Below are positions 58,601 through 64,000 of a DNA stretch of 64,000 bases, in pieces. Position numbers and translations under genes: made by a program. A model generated the notes under the pieces. That model saw only the letters and a list, made by a program, of their open reading frames with translations, did no database searches and was not told the DNA's origin. Origin of the DNA: Petrolisthes cinctipes (taxonomy: Eukaryota > Arthropoda > Malacostraca > Decapoda > Porcellanidae); NCBI GenBank assembly GCA_033782935.1, contig JAWQEG010003694.1:62001-126000 (forward strand), read 5' to 3'. The first letter of the stretch is position 1. Each line of letters begins with the position of its first letter.

Positions 58601-61600
58601 AATTACTGAGTACTATATGTGGTGTGGTAAGAATTGGCCAGATATTAATGGGTGAGATGTTGTCAGTGATCAGGAGGCTATTGTTACCTCCAAACTGCAC
58701 CACAAAACAGATCACCTACATTAGGGGTGATCTGTTTCATTAGAACAGGCTGTGGTCCAAACAGGATCCAGCTAGCTTGTGGCACGGGGTTAACATGAGC
58801 ATGCCGCGCTCGTACTGTACCGACAAAAACTTATTTGAACACAGTTTAAGTCTATAAAAACCATCAGTGAACTCAATCACTGTAGCAAAATCTTTGGATT
58901 TATCACATATGGGCAATGCAACTACTAAGCTTGAGTGTGGATAGTGAGACCATAAAATTATGCCTCAATATTTTATAATGACATTTGGCACAAAAATGTA
59001 GTATGCACTGTTCTATCTTTTGATGTTTTTGACAAGAGATGAGAGACTGACCATCCAGCATGCCCAGTTAACCCCATGAGGCAGACAAGATAGTATGCTG
59101 TAACACTCACAAAGATGACAGCCTCTCTCTGGGTCCCCGGTGAAGCCCTCGGGACACCTGCAGAGTGGCTTGTGGCTGTAGACGTGGCAGAAGGCGTTGG
59201 ATCCACAGGGATCATCGTAGATGCAGGGGTTGATGCAGTGCTGGTTGATGCAGGCTAAGGAGTCACTGCATTCGTCGTCAGAGGTGCAGTCCGGCTCTGG
59301 CATTTCTGGCACTGGTGGAGCTATAAGAGAATGTAAAAAATCATTGGTGAAGGACAGTACTCCAAGATCATGATTACAAGAGGTAACACTATCAAGACAA
59401 CACAGTGCAGTACAGTAATATAAATATCTGATGAGACACAGAATGGGACAAAAGAAAAGCTATATACTTTATACTTGCACCCATTGCTGTACAACATCAA
59501 TATATCATGTATGCTACATTATTATCATTCTCATACAATTTACATAATATACAGTACATAAAGCAAAAAGATATTTTAATAATATAACCTTTTCAGCAAC
59601 TGTGGCCATAAGAAAAATAATGGAACACAGATTACGATGAAATTACTTCTTTTGGCAACAGCACATGTATGGTAATGCCAAAATAAGCAAAAGAGACATG
59701 AAATACATGGAATCAGTAACTCACGCCGGCGGCAGTGGGCATATGGGTCGCCAACATAACCCTCAGGACAGTAACAAGTATATTTGTGGTCGTCAGTTCT
59801 GCACATGGCATTGTGTCCACAGGTTGCAGTCCGGCAGAGGTTGACACAAGAGCCTTCCCTGCATGCCTCGTAATCCTCACAGTCAGGGTCCACACGGCAT
59901 TCTGGCTCCATCACTCCTACGGTAAAATTTAAGTTGAGTATTGTGGAGTGATCAAGAGTTGTATCTTTACTCCCAACTAAACACTTCAGCACCACCTTAG
60001 TAGAGAACAGGGTGATAGTATGCACACAGTTGTAATATATTGTATGGTCATCTGTGGAATACCTGGTAACTGCTATAATTAATTATACTATACTTTTCTA
60101 ACTTAAAACCACAATAACAAAAAATATAACTATGCTTTTGTTTTATCTCTTATACACAGTTCTGTACATCAATTTATATTTACTGTAGAATGAATTTCTG
60201 CATTACTATAATATTGTGCTCTGAGCTTCTCTTAAAAGTCAAGTTACTATAGCAGCATATGAATACAGACCAGTAGATTATAAAACAGTAAACAATACCT
60301 TATAAGGGAACTGACCTGGCTTCATACATACACCATCCTGGACCAAGATCTGATCATCTGGACACCTGCAGACCATAACCCTGTCCAGCAAACCATCTAC
60401 AACATGGCATTCCTGATCACCTTTGCATGGGGAACTCAACAGGCATGGGTTTTGACATATTTCATTGATGCAAGCCTCCTTTGATGGGCAGTCAGAGTCC
60501 TTCCGACATTCAGGTTCCACTGGTGGTTCTGTTATTGGTGGATCTCGAACTGTGAAAGAAGCAGGAGTTACTGTAGTTAGTTTTAGTTCAGATGTTTTAG
60601 TGCTGTAGTATCTGTATAGTTTCTAAAGTAATAAAACCTCAGGCCCCTCCTAACCTTCAGTAACTCATACAATAATATTTTATTTCCTTATGATTATTGG
60701 GTTGAAGCAATTCTAAAATGTAAATAAAAACATTACTCAAGGAGATGCCTTTACTGGTGACTTTCTGTATCTGCTTGACTAATAAAGATCTCCTTAAAAT
60801 TATGACTTCAATGTAAACAATGTTGTTTAATATAGCAATAAAACATGACTCTGGGATGGCACTATATGGCTGTTGGTGTGACTTACTTTGATAACACTGA
60901 TTGTAGGGGTTGCCAGTAAGTGGAGGAGGACATACACACATGGCAGCATGATTGGCAGCGCGACATTCTGCCTGACTGGCGCACGTTGCAACATCACAAA
61001 CAGGAATGCAAAAACGATTGAGGTTCTCGCAGAACTTGTCGTCAGCGCAGTCATCATTCGAGGTGCAGCCAACAGTGATGCAGGATGTGTAGGGATCGCC
61101 CTGGGTTCCCGGAGGACAATAACACTGTGCTCGGTGCAAGATGACCCGGCACTCAGCATTGATACCACAAGAATGGCCAGGGTAAGTGCACGGGTCCACA
61201 CAATTCTGGTTGATACAGGCCTTATCCGTGGGACAGTCGTCGTCCCTCATACACTCAGCTGTTAGAAGTAAACCATTATTTTGTGTTCTTACCTTTCAAA
61301 GGCTGTTAGTCTAGCTACTGCCAGTGGGTTAGAAGCACAGTACAGTATGTCCAAAAGTAGGTTAGGTGATGATAAGCAGGTTAGTGGCCCCCAGGAATAA
61401 AGGGGCTGATGCCATCTCGTCAGCTGTCAACACGGTGAACTCTCACCCAGGTATCTCAATATCTGCAAAGAGACTTATCTATTTTCCATGCACAAGATGT
61501 TCCTTTCTGTAGCACTACTTACATTTGAAGCACTTCTTCAATGGGTCTCCCGCCCAGTTTGGTGGGCAGGTGCAGAGAGCACGGTGTTGCACTGTGTCAC

Positions 61601-63009
61601 ACTGTGCGTCAACACCGCAGGGGTCAGTCACTACACAGGGATCCTGACACTCCTCCTCATAGCACGCCTTGTCATAGTCACAGTCAGGGTCTGTACGGCA
61701 CTCAGGCTGGGGCTCTGGGACTGTGATAAAAGTTGGTCAGTTATGGAGGGAAGAAATTGTCTCTTGGCATATTGAAGGCTATGTTTTCCTCCACATTTTT
61801 CCAAGGTTTAAAGAAATTCTAGCCTTCAATACACACATTTCTTGCTTCTTAAAATTGTGAGTAGGTACAGTAATACACAACAGTAAATTATTCCACTCTC
61901 CATGCATCTCAAATACCATAAGCTCACACAATTCCAGTCTTTGTTAGTAATGTTACACTCTACTGGCGTATTGTAAGGATACTGGGGACAATAGCTAGTG
62001 ATCATGCTTTCATGCAGTTGCAATGATATAATAAAATATTTAAAACTTAAAACTTACCTCATGATGACTGACACTATTCAGGAAAGAGTGATACTTGTCT
62101 TCACATTTAAGTTCCTAGGATAATTTATATTTGATACACATATTCAATGTTGGCAAGGCAATCATAAAAGAGTTCTCTGGTTTATACAGTACAATGTTTA
62201 TATTACAAACATGGAGTGTGAAGTACCAAGTATTGTATGGTATTGTATCAAGCTTTATATTATTCTCTGTCAGCAAATCTTCTCATTTTTAGTTTATCCA
62301 TTGCAAGATGACCTATTCCCTAATGGGGTTTTCACAATTAAACCATCTCCAAACCACCCTGTCTTCCACCAATTCTCATCTTCTCTCCAGCCCTGACTAT
62401 TTGATTCCATGCATCTCTTCAGTCCATTCCTCCTCACTCTTGGTTTGTTCTTCTGTCTCCCTCGCTCCCTCTTACTCTCATACTGTACAGTACTTAATCC
62501 TAAAACTATTATCTTAATAGGAAATTTTTGCACAACAATTATATGTGCTGTGCTAGGTATAATGCATGTGTTGTAAATTTAAGATATAAGTAAAATGAAC
62601 TTTGGCAACTTTGTACCCTTTCTCCTAACTCCCTTAATTAGCTCCTCAAACATTCTGTAATTACAAAACACCAGAGAACTGAAACAGGCAAGCAACCTAT
62701 ATCAAGTTAAACCTATATCCAATTAAAAAACACCTGAGAACTGACCAGGCATGAAACCTATGTAAAAAAAAAAAAAAAAAAACGTACAATACTACTACTA
62801 GAACCCACCTGAGGTACAATCATCATAAGGATTGCCTGTTGTGCCAGATGGACACAGGCAATATGGCTTGTGTCTGTACGGTTTGCACAAAGCACTCTCA
62901 GGGCATGGGTTGGCTGCCACACACGGGTTTTGGCAACGAGAATCCAAACACGTGTCGATTTTAAAACACTCGATGTCTATTTCACACATGCGAGGTGGGC
63001 GCGGGGAGG
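40446..63009 (-). CDS. dpy: Dumpy-like giant ZP-domain apical matrix protein, C-terminal part (26 exons)
   Basis: The minus strand, read from 63009 down to the stop at 40446, joins 26 exons into one open frame of 3,581 residues with no internal stop. Order: about 48 alternating cysteine modules. Each has a short DPY-like CxxDxDCPxxxACxxxxCxDPC part and an EGF-like CGxNAxCxVxxHxxxCxCPxGxxGDPxxxC part. Then come a juxta-ZP cysteine repeat, a full ZP domain, a polybasic site, one membrane helix and a 37-residue tail. In insects Dumpy anchors epidermis, tendon and tracheal cells to the cuticle and carries tension; the ZP domain polymerises. Drosophila Dumpy is above 20,000 residues, so the N-terminus and signal peptide lie beyond the window. 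Introns are mostly 110-550 bp, except 1.1, 1.7 and 2.6 kb. Exons are listed below, 5' first. Confidence 0.93.
40943..41362 (-). CDS. dpy: dumpy exon 25: ZP-C and polybasic cleavage site
   Basis: NIYGGFARNCIALTKNSDGT, then NGCATDPSIFGEWE, IQFQCNVRVCFGRCHPINCN and finally GRRRRRQ. The cysteines complete ZP-C. The five-arginine run fits the furin-type consensus site that releases ZP proteins from the membrane; an RRSERY basic pair lies further on. Acceptor CTTTCTTTCAG, donor G|GTCAGT. Confidence 0.93.
41720..41990 (-). CDS. dpy: dumpy exon 24: ZP-N end and linker to ZP-C
   Basis: GLARFILVLQMHPKLVTYKA, QAYHVKCTYN (fourth ZP-N cysteine), then GPPPTCVMRITDPNGGPIKN and AEIGDLLMLRVEVEPSS, the start of ZP-C. 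Acceptor TCTTTACAG in phase 0, donor A|GTAAGT in phase 1. Confidence 0.93.
42532..42767 (-). CDS. dpy: dumpy exon 23: ZP-N first part
   Basis: Reads TDFPRPDMLVNCLADGVQVD, then FNGVMYVKGYSKNEECRRVV and VKFGTCGLIHEN. These are the opening beta strands and first three conserved cysteines of a ZP-N domain, which mediates polymerisation in this family. It ends in phase 0 at GTAAGT, the only non-phase-1 boundary of the gene here. Acceptor TTTCCTGCAG. Confidence 0.93.
43009..43218 (-). CDS. dpy: dumpy exon 22: last EGF module before ZP
   Basis: VRTEPPPPVGCTSNDQCPQD, then CVAPCNSDPCAKYATCINSD and CNCIVGYTGDPYQKDGCG. Proline linker followed by one module with CVAPC in place of CxDPC. Acceptor CTCTGCAG, donor G|GTTAGT. 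Confidence 0.9.
43568..43810 (-). CDS. dpy: dumpy exon 21: juxta-ZP cysteine repeat
   Basis: Different from the other modules. It reads CPIEKGFLMEGDKCLCPADR, GFYVDENGNCVRC, LLELGYILTEDGRCICDPSK, GYVVSRDGSCDCP. Four short repeats share the pattern GF/Y-x-hydrophobic-xxx-DG-x-C-x-C. It marks the change from the DPY/EGF array to the membrane-proximal part. Acceptor TTTCTTCAG, donor G|GTGAGT. Confidence 0.9.
43811..45481 (-). other. dumpy intron (1.7 kb), no exon recognised
   Basis: AT-rich. A diverged tandem of AAGCTGAGTTAAC and ATCTGTATCA lies at about 44600-44810. The frame joins exon 20 to exon 21 without it. Confidence 0.7.
45482..45679 (-). CDS. dpy: dumpy exon 20: one module completing the last unit
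   Basis: IVIGCRSDGDCPSKTACINA, ECIDPC, and an EGF part CRVVDTHPVRTIACECLPGY. The PVRTxxC type normally ends the third module of a unit, so this exon supplies the third position after the two trailing modules of exon 19. Acceptor CTTCCTCAG, donor A|GTGAGT. Confidence 0.9.
45985..47886 (-). CDS. dpy: dumpy exon 19: ten modules (two and a half cassettes)
   Basis: 1,902 nt without an intron. Module starts: VGCTRNEEC, IGCRSNSEC, QPECNVDTDC, PPGCRADSDC, VGCRQDSDC, VGCRSNSEC, RQPDCVFDRDC, KPICEADPEC, IGCYSRDDC and LGCASNDAC. The period-four order (two GC modules, one PEC module with the PVRTM type EGF, one NHRP/EHHP module) repeats twice and then half. Acceptor TATTTCAG, donor A|GTGAGT. Confidence 0.93.
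47998..48186 (-). CDS. dpy: dumpy exon 18: one module (cassette part 2)
   Basis: LDTPISVGCRADNDCPPDAA, then CGVHAECHVIDHRPICTCLP and GYQGNPNIGC; 189 nt. The following intron is only 111 bp. Acceptor CCCAACAG, donor G|GTATCA. Confidence 0.92.
48497..49066 (-). CDS. dpy: dumpy exon 17: three modules (cassette part 1)
   Basis: TGCTSDSQCPEDRACHKGNC, VGCTTDSQCPPDRMCFNGQC and DDCRSDYDCEEDYGCLDGKC with CQRLC and TQPLKTMTCTCPVHMVASRD. 570 nt. Acceptor CACCTCAG, donor T|GTAAGC. Confidence 0.92.
49360..49542 (-). CDS. dpy: dumpy exon 16: one module (cassette part 2)
   Basis: ISDRSDCEDNNDCTSGLICV, then CGENALCTIVSHRPVCTCAQ and GYEGNPQIAC; 183 nt. Acceptor AATTTACAG, donor A|GTAAGA. Phase 1 at both ends. 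Confidence 0.9.
49822..50397 (-). CDS. dpy: dumpy exon 15: three modules (cassette part 1)
   Basis: LTGCVGNEGCPQSHMCHSGQ, RICSSDNDCPQDKTCDQGLC and ELVCSNDQDCDVGLGCINGR with CQDLC and SVPFRSVVCVCPPGYQGDAM. 576 nt. Acceptor CCCACCAG, donor A|GTAAGG. Confidence 0.92.
50595..50783 (-). CDS. dpy: dumpy exon 14: one module (cassette part 2)
   Basis: IPGIPETTCSGDRDCPDNLA, then CGENAVCRVSDHRAVCSCAH and NHGGDPYYAC; 189 nt. Acceptor TTTATAG, donor T|GTAAGA. Confidence 0.92.
50988..51557 (-). CDS. dpy: dumpy exon 13: three modules (cassette part 1)
   Basis: VGCANDVDCPSTKACVDSEC, LGCRTNDQCPSSHACVNQQC and TKVCVVDHDCGVGLVC, the last ending SRPLKSVTCSCPPGFIGNAQ. 570 nt. Acceptor GTTTACAG, donor A|GTATGG. 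Confidence 0.92.
51928..52110 (-). CDS. dpy: dumpy exon 12: one module (cassette part 2)
   Basis: IPSQGGCKQHTDCLFSEACI, then CGVNAQCHISQNHPFCSCAH and GYTGNPDVAC; 183 nt. A second AG (CATCACAG) lies 9 bases inside but would break the frame, so the CCCAG at 52112-52111 is chosen. Donor G|GTGATT. Confidence 0.9.
52300..52944 (-). CDS. dpy: dumpy exon 11: three modules with a 25-residue insertion
   Basis: Modules DCESDVDCPDTEACLRNIC, IGCTANQDCKSFEACVNGKC and QCVVDQDCPLTDGC. In the third, where CINGRCQDLC is expected, the reading is CILDALVTRYHNKVSAVYI, RLSDSDSGAT, CRDLC. That adds about 25 cysteine-free residues, and the exon is 645 nt instead of about 570. Acceptor TTTTTTCAG, donor A|GTAAGT. 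Confidence 0.9.
53265..53459 (-). CDS. dpy: dumpy exon 10: one module (cassette part 2)
   Basis: IKIDKEEGCKNDADCPLKFS, then CGPGALCTVINHRPICHCQQ and GYAGDPQVGC. Acceptor CCTAACAG, donor A|GTGAGT; 195 nt. The NHRPxCxC block is the signature of the single-module exon in every cassette. Confidence 0.92.
53683..54249 (-). CDS. dpy: dumpy exon 9: three modules (cassette part 1)
   Basis: Modules MGCSQKGDCPSEQACVNSNC, AECAQDSQCSSYQQC and QPECQRDYDCQELQGC. The third has the CQDLC variant and the RPVKIMSCSCPKGYDGNPHF type EGF end. 567 nt, phase 1 at both ends. Confidence 0.92.
54474..56006 (-). CDS. dpy: dumpy exon 8: eight modules (two four-module units)
   Basis: A 1,533-nt exon. Modules start at VGCETDSDC, VGCSSNEEC, TPQCLVDLDC, KQPECQSDVDC, PSKCNSDNEC, IGCTDDSAC, KPFCVTDQDC and SGCTSHQDC. 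Its length equals twice the 570 + 190 nt cassette seen downstream, and the module types repeat with period four, so it looks like two cassettes without internal introns. Acceptor TATCACAG, donor G|GTAGGT. Confidence 0.92.
56240..56464 (-). CDS. dpy: dumpy exon 7: one divergent module
   Basis: Reads SPGIVVGANWTIGGEGQGCE, then SDRDCGPTHWCQRGHCVHVC and CSCPPNTTGNPHTMC. The lead-in is glycine-rich and hydrophobic and differs from other linkers. CVHVC replaces CxDPC. Acceptor GTGGTTAG with a branch-like CTAAC upstream, donor A|GTAAGA. Confidence 0.85.
56465..59110 (-). other. dumpy intron (2.6 kb), no exon recognised
   Basis: Flanked by the donor at 59110 and acceptor at 56465. It contains one GATTCCTCC-family half-hairpin at about 58690-58760 (ACCTCCAAACTGCACCACAA, then GATCACC...GGTGATC). 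A + strand open frame at 56970-57329 shows no motif. The frame joins cleanly from exon 6 to exon 7. Confidence 0.7.
59111..59320 (-). CDS. dpy: dumpy exon 6: one module
   Basis: PPVPEMPEPDCTSDDECSDS, then CINQHCINPCIYDDPCGSNA and CRCPEGFTGDPERGC. Acceptor CTTATAG, donor T|GTGAGT. Followed by the largest intron of the window portion (2.6 kb). Confidence 0.9.
59725..59916 (-). CDS. dpy: dumpy exon 5: one module
   Basis: GVMEPECRVDPDCEDYEACR, then CGHNAMCRTDDHKYTCYCPE and GYVGDPYAHC. The acceptor is TTTTACCGTAG, donor C|GTGAGT. The pyrimidine tract is weak, so the acceptor edge is slightly less certain than elsewhere. Confidence 0.85.
60316..60549 (-). CDS. dpy: dumpy exon 4: proline linker and one module
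   Basis: Starts IRDPPITEPPVEPECRKDSD. The module's EGF part is of the variant VVDGLLDRVMVCRCPDDQIL type, which lacks the GDP turn. Acceptor TTTCACAG, donor G|GTCAGT. Confidence 0.9.
60887..61258 (-). CDS. dpy: dumpy exon 3: two modules
   Basis: First module ECMRDDDCPTDKACINQNC with EGF part CYCPPGTQGDPYTSC; second VGCTSNDDCADDKFCENLN with CVCPPPLTGNPYNQC. The second has a variant FCIPVC in place of CxDPC. Acceptor CTAACAG, donor A|GTAAGT. Confidence 0.9.
61523..61720 (-). CDS. dpy: dumpy exon 2: one module
   Basis: Begins PEPQPECRTDPDCDYDKACY and ends CTCPPNWAGDPLKKCFK. Acceptor ATCACAG, donor T|GTAAGT, phase 1. The lead PEPQPEC is the linker form seen on every third or fourth module of this protein. 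Confidence 0.9.
61721..62808 (-). other. dumpy intron (1.1 kb), no exon recognised
   Basis: AT-rich, with an A run just before the exon 1 donor side (about 62764-62782) and a pyrimidine-rich patch at about 62380-62480 on the plus strand. No module-like cysteine pattern seen on the minus strand. Confidence 0.65.
62809..63009 (-). CDS. dpy: dumpy exon 1 in window: one module
   Basis: Proline-rich start (SPRPPRM), then CEIDIECFKIDTCLDSRCQN and an EGF-like part ending CLCPSGTTGNPYDDC. Acceptor CTGTAG|CC, donor CAG|GTGGGT, phase 1 at both ends. It is not the first exon of the gene: it begins after an acceptor and lacks a signal peptide. Confidence 0.85.
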
Positions 63010-63354
63010 CTACAGAGTAAGTTTACAGGGTTATGGTGTTAGTTTGGCAATGGGGTCAGCTGGTAGTGGTGGTAACATCATGCAAGCATCATACTAGGCA
63101 CTGTTCAGCCAATAACTACAGTATCAGCAGTATGTATGTGTACCAACCAATTCCACATGCTGTGAGGTGTTAAGTTTGGATCCAATGTTAGGTATTGCAG
63201 CTAATGCCTTACTACTTTAGTAAAACTCTTGTTAAAGATAAACCAGCCATCTATGCAGCCTTTACAGATAATGGCATACTACTGTACTGTACCTCCAAAT
63301 TTGTTGTAAAGAAAACCCATGAACCTAGTGATGACAATGACCCACTGGAGTTAT
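63010..63354. other. Upstream dumpy intron, no exon recognised
   Basis: AT-rich sequence with the exon 1 acceptor at its low end. No further cysteine module is visible before the retrotransposon fragment. Confidence 0.55.
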
Positions 63355-64000
63355 AATAGTGTACCATCATCATTGTCATCATCTTGCTAGTCAGTCATCT
63401 AACATTAAAAGTTTTACCAATGGTGTTCCCCAAGGTTCTGTTCTGTCACCCACCCATGACCTACCAACACTCCAGGCACCACAAATACAAGTAGCTTCCT
63501 ATGCAGATGACATAACACTCACATGTACACACAGAAATGCAGACACAGCCACTCACATCCTCCAACCCTACCTCAACACACTTAATGCTTGGTTCACCAC
63601 AAACCGACTTAAAATAGCTCCCACCAAGTCAACTGTCACCCTTCTCACCAACTGGAATGCAGAACACCGCTACACACCACACCTCACCATAAACAACACA
63701 CGAATACCGCATACACACACAAAATACTTGGCATAACATACAACACATCTATGACATTCAAACAACATACCACAGCCATAAAAAACAAAGGCATATGAAG
63801 ACATAAAGCCCTCAGATCACTTTCCAGCGCAACAATTGGACAGAACAAAGAAACCACAACCACAGTGTACAAACAATATATCCGATCAGTGATGGATTAT
63901 GCAAGCCCTGCCTGGGCCTCAAACCTCACTGAAACTCACTTCAACACCCTTCAGACCATACAGAATATAGCCCTAAAGATAATCACAGGCTGCACAGCTA
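63355..64000 (+). mobile_element. Decayed LINE fragment (Jockey-like), runs off the window
   Basis: The + strand reads SFTNGVPQGSVLSPT (RT motif B), a short deletion, then VASYADDITLTC (motif C), NTLNAWFTTNRLKIAPTKST and, in a later frame, a YKQYIRSVMDYASPAWASNL thumb block. A frame change at about 63732 and stops make it non-functional. It lies in the intron upstream of the first visible dumpy exon, in antisense orientation to that gene. Confidence 0.85.

Overview
The window is animal genomic DNA, most likely from a decapod crustacean (inference). The evidence is spliced genes with GT-AG introns, a cuticle-anchoring Dumpy-type ZP protein, and a dense mixture of non-LTR retrotransposons and foldback/MITE elements. 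One retrotransposon family ends in a (TAGA)n tail and has a C-terminal coding sequence of a type I associate with crab and lobster genomes. There is no prokaryotic signature.

Left half (1-40 kb): mostly mobile DNA around a short piece of a + strand gene. Three exons at about 22.4-23.6 kb encode part of a CLASP (CLIP-associating, TOG-domain) microtubule regulator; its other exons are not recognised here. Around it lie a MULE-type DNA transposon (6.45-7.85 kb), a 2.07 kb TIR element with a 9-bp target duplication, two near-1-kb palindromes, a 25-bp satellite inside a TIR element with a tRNA-like segment, and at least seven non-LTR retrotransposon copies or fragments, several of them nested. A 1.5 kb segment at position 1 is repeated in direct orientation 24.5 kb away. 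Two small minus-strand coding candidates (32.4 and 37.5 kb) are unidentified.

Right half (40.4-63.0 kb): one large minus-strand gene, the C-terminal part of a Dumpy-like giant apical extracellular-matrix protein. I resolve 26 exons that join into one uninterrupted frame of 3,581 residues plus stop. From N to C they encode about 48 alternating DPY/EGF-like cysteine modules, a distinct juxtamembrane cysteine repeat, a complete ZP domain, a polybasic furin-type site, one membrane helix and a 37-residue cytoplasmic tail. The gene continues beyond 64 kb. All introns are phase 1 except one phase 0 intron inside the ZP domain. Most of the module region is a tandem array of a four-module unit encoded by a two-exon cassette (about 570 + 190 nt). 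Its introns are compact and contain no recognisable LINE, unlike the left half.

The last 650 bases hold another truncated, decayed retrotransposon reverse transcriptase that runs off the window. Exon edges come from reading splice consensus and checking frame arithmetic; no alignments or searches were run.
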